Shown: in pieces, positions 1 to 10,925 of the stretch
How the letters are laid out: each line of letters starts with the position of its first letter
Position numbering within the stretch: position 1 is the first letter of the stretch
NCBI RefSeq assembly: GCF_042100115.1
Contig: NC_091281.1
Coordinates: 1,240,001 to 1,304,000 of the forward strand
From: Alternaria dauci
Taxonomy: Eukaryota > Ascomycota > Dothideomycetes > Pleosporales > Pleosporaceae
DNA length: 64,000 nt
Reading direction: 5' to 3'
The notes under the pieces: model-generated
What the model was told of the DNA's origin: nothing
The model's database searches: none
The model's input: only the letters and a program-made list of their open reading frames with translations
Made by a program: the position numbers and the translations under genes

Positions 1-1
1 G

Positions 2-151
2 CTCGTGCTTGTGATTGGTGGAGCGTGGAGGTTGTGGCAAAGTGGACTGGGTTTGAAGGATGTGAAGGGTCTATTGAGAGGTGTGGTGCAGGCGTCTTTC
101 AGGAATATTATGGAGGTTCGGGAGATGATTAAAAAGACTCTTTTGGCTTAA
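2..151 (+). CDS. C-terminal end of an unidentified protein (partial, 5' end outside the window)
   Basis: Reading from base 2 gives 49 codons without a stop, ending in TAA at 149-151. The tail starts hydrophobic (LVLVIGGAWRLW), which looks like the end of a membrane segment, and closes with a charged stretch ending VREMIKKTLLA. The start is outside the window, so no standard ORF call would show it. The next gene lies on the opposite strand and ends at 834, so the two are convergent and this is a natural place for a gene to finish. I do not recognise the family. A chance open frame of 49 codons cannot be excluded, but the amino-acid make-up looks coding. Confidence 0.5.
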   Translation, partial: LVLVIGGAWRLWQSGLGLKDVKGLLRGVVQASFRNIMEVREMIKKTLLA

Positions 152-833
152 GAGTAACTCAGTGTACTCATGAATTGAACATGAGAGACAATAACAGTGC
201 ATCTATCCACTTGGTAGCAGATAAGCTATTTTGGTATGTCGACCGGTTTATGCTGCGTTATCATGACCGCGGCATGTCAGTTATTCTGTACCGGACCTTA
301 ACATCTGTCGATTCCGCTTCGTACCCCTAGTTCTTGGGGCGTAGCTCCACGGGAGAGGAAACAGTTCTCTTCCGACGGGCGGTTTCAGTGTACCACATCT
401 GATCACTAGTCAACGGCGGGCTAGACTGTGTCGATTCTCATGTTGTGGTGTGCACAACACATTAAGCACATTCATCAATCGCGTGAGCGTGAAGAAGTAT
501 CCAGACCACAAGCACCATCACTCAAATTGCCACGCGCATGTTTGGTAAGACTGAAGTGTAGAGTCGTGGACGTGATTCAATTCATATCGTCATGCTGAGC
601 AGCATATTTCAGAAGCAACCTCATTCGTCGTCGCCAACAAACATGCTTTTCCAATTATGTTCCCATTCCCTTGGCCATCACCTGGAGTAACAAACGTACG
701 CAGAAGAATACGACAAGGAAATGGATATCTTCGCAGAGAAACATGCCGCCGATCCAAAGAAATTCCAAAAAAGAAGTTTTCCGTTAAGCAAGAGAAATTC
801 GTGACACCGTGCTCGATGATTGAGCTATTCTTC
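152..833. other. convergent intergenic region
   Basis: It holds the presumed 3' ends of the partial gene on the left and the FarA-like gene on the right. An open frame starting at 657 on the + strand runs into the antisense of the regulator and is not convincing. I see no RNA gene or repeat here. Confidence 0.5.
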
Positions 834-3800
834 TCATGCCCCTGCTGTCAGATCATTACCAGCACCGAGCCAGTCCGCATCTCCAAGGCCCATGTTGTAG
901 TCCAGTGCCGAATCGTCAAAATTGAACGCCTCACCGACTGCATCCAGATTGAGCAACTGATCGAAATCACCATCGTCGAACTCGTTGTTCAGTGGTAAGC
1001 TAGAAAAAAGCATCTCATCATCCTGGTGGTGGTTGATATTGTTGGTGAAAGGATTCGATGGTAGGTCCATCGCGCTCCACTTGTTGAAATTCAAAGAGTT
1101 CATGTTGGAGATTCCGTGGGAGTTTGATGCAGGAGCCGTGACACTAGTCAAGTGTGACTCCTCCGCGATAGTGATACTAGGCATGTGCTCGTGATCAGAA
1201 TCTGGCGGTGTAGATGCAAGGAAAGTCTCGAGGCGACGAGCGACTTCCTCGTCGGTGACATTAGGCTGGTTATGCTGCTTTTCCAAAGCGAGCATGTTGG
1301 TAGTGCCGTGGTCTGGCGGCGGAGTCAGTGTTGAGGGCCGCACATTTTGCGTTGCAGCTGTCGTTGTGTTGGCCATATCGAGTCGTCTTCCGGCATCTAC
1401 AAGATCCTCTACGCTCGTCACAGGTGACGGCTTGGGCATTGTCACAGCTTGAGCAGCTGCCACAGGAGCAACACGGATGCCTGCTTTGCGAATGGCGGCT
1501 TCTAGGAAAGCCACAGAGTAATCGGCAGCAGCGTAGACATCTCGCAGCTTGCCCATGACAGCCATGCATTGGCAGAAACCACGTAGAGATGACCGGCGAG
1601 TCTCTTCCTCTGGCGCCTTGATGTCAAGTAGGTGGATGATAATTGCTGGTAAAAGAACGGTGACGCCCGTTGTTGGCAGGTACTTGACGAGACCACCGAC
1701 GTCTAGACGTTGTGCGATCGATGTGATCGCTGAAGCTGCACGACGAACATTCCGGCGGGAAACATCTAGGAGATCAGATTCGACATTCTCCTTTGCTGGG
1801 CCGCTTATTGGTCCGCCGTGTGCGTTTGGTAAAACCTGAGGCCGATGCAAGGCAGACAGCGTAGTGAAAAAGACCATGTGCAATAGCGACCTTGCAAGAT
1901 CAATTGCTGCCTCGCCGCTGGGCGTGTCTGTATACTTGGCCTCTTCTGGGAGTTCCGACACCCATCTCTGCAGTTCTTCATCGCAAGCCTTGACCTCACT
2001 GGTCTCGGGATCCAGTTTCTTCGGAAGCAACATTATGGTTGTGCGGTCATTCTGAAGACCGTGGTTGTTGTTCAGTACGCAGTATTGCTTTGAAAGCACA
2101 TGAGAAATGCATAGACACAGTCGAGCCTTTTCGATGCACATGATAGCTAGCTGCCGCTGCGCATCCACGTCTCGTGCAATGCGACAGTCAGCTGGTAAGC
2201 AGGTGATTGAATCCGGAAGAGGTCTAATCTCGAAATCATCCAACGTCAGCATAGGCACATCGAAATCCTCGGACTTTATTCTTGTCGGTCGTCGCATGCC
2301 AAGCGCAATGAGTCGGTCGCGCATGTATGTTGACCACCATATCCGCTTCCAGAGCTTGACGCGTTTGCTATCCAGGTTGGTGTTATCTGGATTGCGGTGC
2401 AGCCCGATAGTGTGGGCAACGGACGTCGCAACGCCCATCCAGTGCCACGTGTCTTTCTGGTCATCGGGAGTCTCGTAGTAATACGTCAGCAGCAAGAGTG
2501 CTTGAACGAGTGACACGCGATCGGACTCGTAATCAAAATCGTAGAGGATCTGGCGGCACAGTTAGTTTGATATTCACATGCTGTCGGTCCATTGTGCGCC
2601 CATTGATCTTCACATGTTGGCATGTGCGCGGAACTTCGGTATGTCCGAAACGCTCCGGTTGTGTTTGTGATCGGTCGGCCGAATGTGATTTGCCAAGTCT
2701 TCTGAGAAGGGGTCACAACTTACTCTAGTCTTTTGGAAAAAGTCCTTGCGCGCGTCTTTTCGAGTAGCGTAGCCAGCAGTATGCAGGTATTCCATGTCAA
2801 CAAACGCAGATCCAGCAAACATAACGGCCTGGAACAGAATCAAGCTAACTTTCCCTCTGCTACCGTCTCTTTTGTCAATCATCGACAAGAAGTCATGCAG
2901 ATCCAAAAGGGGCATGTACGGGTGAACGAACTCAACGTATGCACGGAGCATTTCGCCGCGAAGATTCCCCTTTGGTACAGAGAGTGCGCCTTTCTTCTCC
3001 AGATACGCAATCTCATCAGGTCCGATTTTGGCCGGAAGAGGTTTGATGAATCGAGGCAACTCGCCAGGTGCGGGCTTCTGGGGTAAACTTCCAAAGAAAG
3101 GTGCTCGAGGTTCGTTGGAAAATGGCGAAAACGGAAGCGTAGGTAGGCCATTGATTTGCGAGGTGATGGAAAGACGGCGCTGGATGTCCGAAATGCTCGC
3201 GACAGAACTAATACGATGTCCATGGCTTTGATCTGTATTGCGGTTAGTCTAGGTCAAAAAATGATTCAACGAACGTACATATCGAATGTGGTACGTGCTC
3301 GTCTCTTCTGGATTCCGCCTCATGTGATCCTCGCGACGAAGATCGCTTTAGGTTTCGAGCACCATCGAGTGCATCACGCGATACGATTTTGCGAGTGGCA
3401 GTTGCAGTTGTGCTTGTGTTTTCCATGGGTTGTTCGTCATCTTTGCTCCATTTCCTGCAGCTGTTAGTACGAGTCGCACATGTGGAGTAAGCGCATCGGC
3501 TGCCGTTGGCTCAGATGCTTTCGGCAACTATCATAGATCCAACGCTCTCCAAGTGGCTAGGCCGAAAGTAGCGAGCCCTCAGCAGATGTTGCATGACGAC
3601 ACTAGATGAAACATGCCATGTCGAAAGTGTTGACCAAACAACAGCGCGGTTTGCTTGCAGAGACGCCGAATGTTGCATAGGAATGTGGAACTAACTTTTT
3701 GCGCCTGCTTTCTGACACAATGCAGTCGACTTCGTCGAGTCGGCAGTTTGTGCAAGGAGCGCCGTGCTCTGTGACATTGCATCGCACTTTGCGAGCTCGA

Positions 3801-3940
3801 CAGCATTGACACGCTTTGGAAGCCCTCCTTTTTACTGAACGTCCGGTTGCATGTCCGTCAAAGCCGGCCTGGGTGGCTTTCCGTTTCGGTGCTTGGATGT
3901 CGTTATGATGGTCGGACGGGGATGCAGAATAATCAGACAT
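834..3940 (-). CDS. farA: FarA/CTF1-type Zn2Cys6 fatty-acid-responsive transcription factor
   Basis: Four exons fit: 3940-3696, 3454-3279, 3232-2724 and 2549-834, giving about 881 aa. Each intron has GT..AG ends, and the first has a perfect ACTAAC branch site. Residues about 37-68 form the Zn2Cys6 cluster (ACQCCRARKVRC, then CTNC and C), followed by a basic RRKKKW linker. A fungal_trans middle domain spans about 180-560, with the block DFDYESDRVSLVQALLLLTY and the DKKDTWHW-like segment DQKDTWHW. The C-terminal third is Ser/Asn/Asp-rich and probably activating. This layout matches FarA/FarB and cutinase factor CTF1, which turn on beta-oxidation, peroxisomal and cutinase genes in response to fatty acids by binding CCTCGG. 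CCTCGG occurs twice upstream (4045-4050 and 4254-4259), which suggests autoregulation. A FarB paralogue is the main alternative. Confidence 0.85.
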
Positions 3941-6010
3941 GGTGACAAGGTATCAATGTCTGGTGTCTGAGTTGGAAGTTGGAAGCACAATAGGTTGCAA
4001 ATAACGATAAAAACTCCTACCACACGCGAGGGGCCTGGGGGCACCCGAGGATTATAAAGACCATAATTCGCGAGAGTGGATTGCATGCCAGGGCTAGTCG
4101 TGTGCTAGGACACGCAGACAAGCCACGCTTCACCTGGTACGCTTTAACGCTCATGACGCCGCCCCGTCCCCACTGGGGATCCTTAGTTAGTACCCCAGTC
4201 CCCCAGATGCGGCTGGTCGGCGCTTCATCCTTGGCAACAAAGACGCCGATGCCCCTCGGATGTCATCGGGACAAAGGCCGCTCCTGGATACAATCGCGTT
4301 TGGCAACGTCAGCTGCCTGTCCATTCCTTGTGCACGGGCAAGATACCGCGGTTCTTGGATTCGCTTGAAGCCGACTCTGCCCTGCAGCTTGTGACCATCA
4401 AGAACACGCTCGACCCGACTGCCACCGACATTTGGCACGCGAGTACCCAAATCACTGACGGAGACTCGAGTCATGAAAGTTGTGGGGTCGACGGCACTTC
4501 GATCCACAGAGAGTCCCACAAAGACGAGCCTGGCGTAGGATCATCGCTGTTGAGCGCGGAAATGAACATCCCAGGGACGGCGCGATTGGAGTCTGTGAGC
4601 GGAAGGCCATGACCAAGCCAGACAGCTCTGGATTCTATAGCCGAAGTGCTAGCTGTCTCGGGTGCACGTGAGGACACATAGGCGTCCAAATGTGTTTGCG
4701 GCTTTTTGCCAGCCGTACAGACAGGTCCAATGCCCCGACACAACCCCCAATAAAATCTGCATCCTTGACCCTAGTGGGCACGGTGCTTTGCCGGCTTTTT
4801 GCGACGTGATGAGAGCTGGCTGACCGCTCTCCAACGATGATTACTTACATCGATGTGCGGCGGACGGAAGGTTGGCAGCCATGATGACGTGCACAAGAAG
4901 TGTACGCGGTTGAGCGAGTGTATGCAGTCGGCGTTCGGAGCAAAGGCTCTTTTCCAACTGGGTGGATGCGGTTATGTCCAAATGGACGAGTTAGCGAACG
5001 CCTGGAGGTTGATCTCTGGCATGCAGCCAAAATTGCGGGGAACACACGCTTTCCTCTCTCGGTGAAGTCTCGGACGACGCCATGCCGTTGCATGTGGCAG
5101 TGAGAAGGCAGCCACCAATCTGCAGTGCAGACGTTCCATCCTTCCAGATTGTCCCTAGACGCTCGGCAACCTCATGCACCTCCCGCACATTTTTTTTCCT
5201 CTGCATCAGCGATCGTGATCGAGCGTCTGCGGCCGCAGTCCGTCCCTACCCGCCGGTACCTGAGAGGGCCCCCCCGGATGACTCAGATATCTGGGGCATT
5301 GCACCGCTCATCTCTTCTGTAACACTGACATATGGCAAGGGCTATGTCAAGTCTTGGATTTGCCTGTCTAGAGCAACCGTTTTAGCGGTTCCACGCAACC
5401 CGATCTGCAGGGAAAATGGCCGTTGCACGACGCGGTCTGGCCCTTGATCGCCCTCCGATGATTGAGGCTCAAAGTCACCTGCATGTTCCCAAGAGTACTG
5501 CCTGTGTCATCGATGCAGAGTCCGAGATTATGATTATCATCCGGCGACTCGTAGTACGCTGTATAGCATGCATATGGGGCTTACGACCGAAAACAGCCAT
5601 AGCTGACGATTCGCAAGGACAAGGGACCCAGACACCCGGGGAACTTGGTGCTCACACTCAAACTCCGCCTTGGTGTATACTCATCATTTCAGGGGCTGAC
5701 ATGTGGTGAACCTCGTACGAGCCTTCGGTCGTTGGTGCGGACACGGATATTTTTCCGTCCGAACACCTGGAATAGCGCATCTTCATGCAGTCGGAGAGAC
5801 TATGCAACGCCCTGTTACTAAACCTGCGGGACACTCACCATAGAACAAGCTCTACGCTCCACTTTTTGAATCTGGGGTGAGAAGATTCTCTAGGTCGGCG
5901 CATCATCGGTGCTACGCTTGGTGAAGTGGCTGCATGTATCGAGTCCAAGTTCGTATGCATGTACGCAATCTTTGAACGGTAAGGTGCATTGTTGGGAATA
6001 TGGACTATCT
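3941..6010. other. long upstream region of the FarA-like gene
   Basis: About 2 kb separates the regulator's start from the stop codon of the acyl-CoA dehydrogenase; both genes are on the minus strand. It contains two copies of the FarA-type hexamer and a TTATAA element at 4051-4056. Open frames of 60-120 codons occur on both strands, but none shows a family motif or plausible splicing. I see no gene in it. Confidence 0.5.
4045..4050 (-). promoter_or_regulatory. CCTCGG hexamer upstream of the FarA-like gene
   Basis: The plus strand reads CCGAGG, so it is CCTCGG in the gene's orientation, about 105 bp before the ATG and next to TTATAA at 4051-4056. FarA and CTF1 are known to bind CCTCGG. A second copy is on the plus strand at 4254-4259. 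A six-base match is common by chance, so this is suggestive only. Confidence 0.35.
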
Positions 6011-7505
6011 CTACAGCTTCGAAGAACCCTTGGGTCCCTCCATTGCCTTGGTCTTGTTCTTGAAATTCTTCACAAGCTGCCTCACCCCCAAGTCCAGCAT
6101 CACGTCTTCTGATCCGCCCGGTATCCGTACACCTGGTACTTCACGGTAGATCTCTGTAAGCATGTTAGCTGCTGGTAATGATGCCTGAGCAGTTGGTATA
6201 CTTACTCTCAATCAATTCTCCCTGCCCACTTTTTGTGTATCCACTTCCGCCAAACAGCAGTTGTGCCGTTTGTGCGCACTCATTCAGTACAATACCACTT
6301 TGTGCCTTGACCATAGCGGTCAATCCACCCAATTCTATATCTGCGGATGCCTTTGGTAGATGTACCATCTGGTAGACAAACTGCTCGACCCAGGCCCATT
6401 GAGACTCCAAAAGAGCGCCGGCTTTCGCCAGGCGGTGGCGTACGACGGGTTGATCGATGAGCGGTTTTCCAAAGGCTTCGCGTTTAAGAACGTACTCCAT
6501 AGCGGCTGATAGGGCGACACGCGCTTGACGGGTTGCGCCAATGGCAATCGTGAGCCGTTCGTGGTTGAAGTTTGTCATGCTGTGAGGTTCAAGATTAGCA
6601 GGCAATATCTCTTGAGGCTTAGAACATTCCTACATGTACTTCATGCCCATTCCCTCCTCTCCAATAAGATTCTCGACTGGTACTTTGACATCGTCCAGTT
6701 CGATGAAAGTTGTGCCTGCACTGACTTGACCTCCAACCTTCAGGCGACGCATGTTGACTCCTGGGTATCCCTTCAAAGGCACAACTAACATAGACAGACC
6801 TGTTGGTCCTGGCCCGCCGGTTCTTACAGCCATAGCGGAATAGTCTGACCATATTCCGTTGGTGATCCACTTCTTGGTTCCGTTGACGATATAATGTTTT
6901 CCGTCAGCTGACTTCGTAGCCGTCGTTGTGATGTTCGCGACGTCTGATCCGGCTTCAGGTTCGGTGATGGCAATGCAGGTTCGCTTCTTGCCAGTAAGGA
7001 GTTCCGGGAGGAAGCGCTCTTGTAGCTGCTTGTTGCCGAATTTGATGATGGGCGGCACACCGAAGGCCATGCCTGTTGTGAGAGACCCAGAGGGTCCTGC
7101 AAGTCCAGTTCGGGCCATCTGATGAATCGTCAGTTACGCCTGAACGAGGTGTTGGCGGAGTCAAAGTCTCCATACCTCATCCGAGTAGATCATGGTATGG
7201 ATGTAATCCCATTCCTCAACCTTCACTACACCAAGGATGTCATGGATACCCAGCTTCTTCAACCACTCCACTGGGAGAGGAGCTGGCAGCGTAGGTAGTA
7301 GCATGCCTGCTTTCGCGAAGTTCTCGAAGACATGCTCAGGGACAGTTTCCTGTGTGTCCCATTCCATAGCCTTCTCGAGCAAGTGCTTGTCCACAAACTC
7401 GCGACACGCTTTCTGCCATCTTAGATGCGTCTCCTTGTAGTATGGGGATGGTAAGCCGACAATGTAGGACGGTTCGGAAAACGGGACGAAAGCAGTGGAT
7501 GACAT
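6011..7505 (-). CDS. peroxisomal acyl-CoA dehydrogenase (C-terminal SKL)
   Basis: Exons 7505-7176, 7118-6634, 6579-6206 and 6153-6011 join in phase to 443 aa; the introns are 52-57 bp. The FAD-dependent enzyme oxidises acyl-CoA to trans-2-enoyl-CoA. The family signature ITEPEAGSDVA lies near residue 155, followed by the beta-domain pattern NGTKKWITNG. The C-terminal domain carries NFNHERLTIA and QLLFGGSGYTKSGQGELIE. The usual YEGTS catalytic block is replaced by VRIPGGSEDVMLDLG, as in a fungal subgroup. The last three residues are SKL, a PTS1 signal, and there is no mitochondrial presequence, so a peroxisomal place is likely. Some filamentous fungi use acyl-CoA dehydrogenases in microbodies instead of H2O2-forming oxidases. 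A CCTCGG site in the promoter and the neighbouring FarA-like gene fit fatty-acid induction. Confidence 0.88.
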
Positions 7506-8331
7506 GTTGGAACGGGTGGATGGACCGAACTGGGATCGAGTGGGAAGTTGGAGCGACTGAGCTCTGCTGTGCGTAGGCTACATGATGCAGGTGATGTTGT
7601 GCGCAATATTATACACGGCGTTGATAACGCCAAAGGAGGAGAAAGTGGAGTCTGGGGTAGCTTCATATGAGCCGAGGTTGGCCAGAATTACACGCTTGTG
7701 TCATGTCATGTACCGACGACTTAGTGCGGCGCAAAGCCGCGTTGCCTGGGCTAACAATTGCAAACATTTACAATCAGAGACAAGAAACGTACTATGAAAT
7801 TACCTGTCGTGCGCTGTATCAGCATTCTAGCAAGGTAGAGAGCATTTTGATACCTAGGTACGGCTTACGCGTCACGCAAAAAGACGTGCGCCTTCAGACG
7901 AACACCACAATTACTTTGGTTCTTGCTGGAGAGCATTGGACCCTATTCCGATCCCGGTGATGGGTCGCATGATCCATTGATTGGACCTTGATATGAAATA
8001 CTCGAATGCCATGTCAATGGAATGACTTATGTTTTCACCATCAAACAAGGTTCACATTGTTCGCATCATCACCGATGTGAAGTTCATTATAGTTTCAAAC
8101 ATCGTAGAAAATGTTCGTATTCTGGTACTTTTTCGGTAGGCACTGTCTACGAGGAGACTATGATACATATCGTCGAGCTAGGGCCGCAGCGGCAACGCAA
8201 CCGGGGATTCACATGTTGCAGAGAAAGAAAGTACCGCAACTTACTTACAAGTAGTTCCAGTACTAGACTGCTTCAGGCCGATGGATGAACATGTGCTGTG
8301 TCCTACGAGAGCGGTGTACGAGGGAAAACTC
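7506..8331. other. acyl-CoA dehydrogenase promoter and Prp40 3' flank
   Basis: Both flanking genes are on the minus strand, so this region should hold the dehydrogenase promoter and the Prp40 3' UTR. Apart from the CCTCGG element at 7672-7677 I see no gene, RNA or repeat. Confidence 0.5.
7672..7677 (-). promoter_or_regulatory. putative FarA/CTF1 binding site CCTCGG
   Basis: The plus strand reads CCGAGG (CCTCGG in the gene's direction), 167 bp before the start codon of the peroxisomal acyl-CoA dehydrogenase. CCTCGG is the element bound by FarA/FarB and CTF1 at beta-oxidation genes. Distance and target type fit, but the same hexamer also occurs by chance elsewhere in this window, for example near 14793. 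Confidence 0.4.
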
Positions 8332-10732
8332 CTAGTCTTCCTCGATTTCACCCTCCTCGCTTCCACTGCGGATGGCGCGTTCTTCATCCTCCTTCTTGAC
8401 GGCGGCGGAATCGGGGACGGGAGTCTTCGACTTACGGTCGGCGGCGCGTGGTGAGTAGCGGGCACGCTGTGACAAAGTCAGTGTCGTACTAGAAATATGT
8501 GCGGGGCTTAGTCTTGCGTACCTTGGTCTCGCGATCACGCTTAGAAGAGCTCTCGTCGCTTTCCCGACGGCGTCGAGTCGACGAGGTGCGACCACCGCTG
8601 TCGCCGTAATCCAGCAGACTAACGGTGGCCTCGCGAGGGTCGGCCCTGCTAACGTAGGATCGCTCGCGCTCGACTTCTCGCTCGCGACGCTCAAGTCCGT
8701 AATGGTCACCACCGGGGCTGCGACGAGGACGCTCGTAGCGATCGTCATCTCTGCGCTCACGGCGTCGGGGAGGAGATAAGCCTGTGCTATCGTTGTTCCT
8801 GTAGCGCGCCTCCCTGTCCTGTACCGCACGACGGCGCTCTGCAGCGTACGTATCATGTTCAGGTGAGCGAGTTCGCGTACGATGACGACGATGAGAATCA
8901 GAATGCCCATTGCGATACTCACGATCTCGGTCGCGCCTGTCCCTATCACGGTCACGATCATCGCGCCTGCTCCGGTCCCTGCGATCACTCTCTTTCTCCT
9001 TCAAGCGGGACATGAACTTGTCGAAAGCCGACTCGCGGAGGGTATCTGATTTCAGTGCGCGATACTCGTCTGTCTTTTCAACGCGGGGACGTACCACTTC
9101 CCAGGTGTCTGATAGCGACACTGGTGGATCAAGACGCTTGATCACCGACCGAAGTTTGTCCACAGCTGAGCGCTCGTTGTATTCTTCGTCTCGACGTTCT
9201 TCCTCCTCACGCTTCTTGACCTTGGCAAGGACGTAGTTGTAGATGCTATGCATGGACTGTTCGTCAATATCAGCAGTGCGAGGCTCTTTGCGCATAATGT
9301 CAAGGAACTCTTCCACGGGGGTCGCTGTGGTAACCTCGAAGCGTTGTTGCTCCAGCACGTCAAGCGCTCTTCGGCGCAGGGTGCGGAACTTGCCCTCTTC
9401 TTCCTCCAGAGCATCGCGGAACAGATCAAGTGGCGATGATCCGCTCTGCCCAAGCATAGCCGTGTAGCGCGGGTCGTCTTGAATGGCGCCGTGAATGTCC
9501 TTCCATTTGGTACCGGCGCGGAGCAAACCACTTTTCCTTAGATCGTCGAGCAGCTCGAGGAATGCATCGCGGTTCTTGCGCTCAGCACGGTGCTTCTTGC
9601 GTCGCTCGGCTTGAACTTTGTCGTTGTGTTCGCGCTGGAGCTGCCTAATGTGCTTCTCAAATTGGTTCAGGACATCCATCCGAGTCAGAGTTTCGAACTT
9701 GTCGCTGTTGAACTCGTGGTTCTGCTCCAGCTTCTCCTCAGCTGCCTGCCAGCGCGTAAACGGCTCCAAATCCAAGCCCTGCAGTAGACCCATGACTTGG
9801 TCGAGAGCAGATCGCCTGCTCTCCGCCTCTTCCTCCTCGTGTGCCTTCTTCAAGGAGATGATGTATTCCTCGAACAGAGCCCTGCGCTCGGCATCGTCCT
9901 TGGCAGAGCGGAAGATAGTTTCCTCTTCGATGATGGGCAGAGCAGTCTTCCAGCGCGTGTAGTACTTGATCTCGGGGTGCGAGCGCAACATTGCGGTAAA
10001 GTCGGACCGTAGCTTGGCCTGACGGTCCTGCTCCTTGTGCTTCTCCTGGGCGCGCAAGTCTTCACAGTACTTCCTGAAGGCCTCTTCGCGCTTCTCTGGC
10101 TCGGGTATGGCGCGCCAGTTGGGGTCGTGGATACCGGCGCGCACAGCTTGCAGCCACGTCCAGTCGGGCTGCACTTTCATCTGCTTGAGCACCTTCATGA
10201 ATGCAGCCTCGGCATCTTGCGGGGTTGAGAACTGGAGGTGCTCGGTTCCCGTTGTAAAGCTGATGTTGGGCCGGTCGCCGCCGAAGCCAGACTCGCGATC
10301 ATCGCGGCGGTCACGGTCACGGTCGCGGTCGTCACGGCGATCGTGTCGGTCGGGGCGGTACTCGTCGCGTTCGCGCCTGTTGTCGTATGCAGGTGCGCCC
10401 AAGGCTGGCCCGGCTGGCCATCCGGCAGGACCTGAAGGGGGAGGGCGCTGATTCTGCTGGTTCTGGTGGTACTCGTCGATCTTCTTCTGGACCGGCTCGG
10501 GTATTTCCCAAGTCGTCTCTGTCGTGCCAATCTTGACATAGTACCGTCTGCCGTTTGACATGTGTGCCGCCCAGCCAGTACCAGGGAGTGCGCGCTCTAC
10601 ATCGTCCTTGAGCTCGTCCGGCTTCTCCCATGTTGTCTGCTGGGTAAGCCTGTTGTAGTAGTACTCCCTGCCATCTGCGGCTTTCGCGCTGGACCAGACG
10701 GGAGCTGGGGGTGCGAATGGGGGGCCGTTCAT
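8332..10732 (-). CDS. PRP40: U1 snRNP-associated splicing factor Prp40 (WW-FF protein)
   Basis: Exon 1 is 10732-8522 and exon 2 is 8466-8332, with a 55-bp intron; the protein is 781 aa. Two WW domains lie at about residues 9-40 (EYYYNRLTQQTTWEKP) and 52-83 (YYVKIGTTETTWEIP). A Pro-rich and RD-rich linker follows, then FF domains from about 165 to 600, the first around AEAAFMKVLKQ. Prp40 bridges the U1 snRNP at the 5' splice site to the branch-point proteins SF1 and U2AF early in spliceosome assembly. The tail from about 600 on is rich in Arg-Asp and Arg-Ser dipeptides, and an acidic end (GSEEGEIEED) is encoded by exon 2. Budding yeast Prp40 (583 aa) lacks this tail; metazoan PRPF40 has a similar one. 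It is transcribed divergently from TRS65. Confidence 0.93.
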
Positions 10733-10925
10733 TGCGACGGTGGCTGGAGACGGCGCGTGGTTGATGGGTAGGCTGATGAAGCTCGCATGCAGAGAAGGTA
10801 TGGAACTTCTTGGTGCACGGACCCATGGACTACCAGTAGCGCGAAAGCCGGACCCCTAGCTTCAGGCACCCCCATTCACGTGCACTTTCGCCTTCACGTC
10901 CACTCCGACAATCTTGCGGGCAGTC
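10733..10925. promoter_or_regulatory. 193-bp shared divergent promoter of PRP40 and TRS65
   Basis: The two start codons face away from each other with only 193 bp between them, so the genes must share promoter DNA. I see no clear TATA box. Confidence 0.6.

Noticed and set aside
5082..5447. 121-codon plus-strand frame upstream of the FarA-like gene
   Set aside because: Composition unlike neighbouring genes and no recognisable family.
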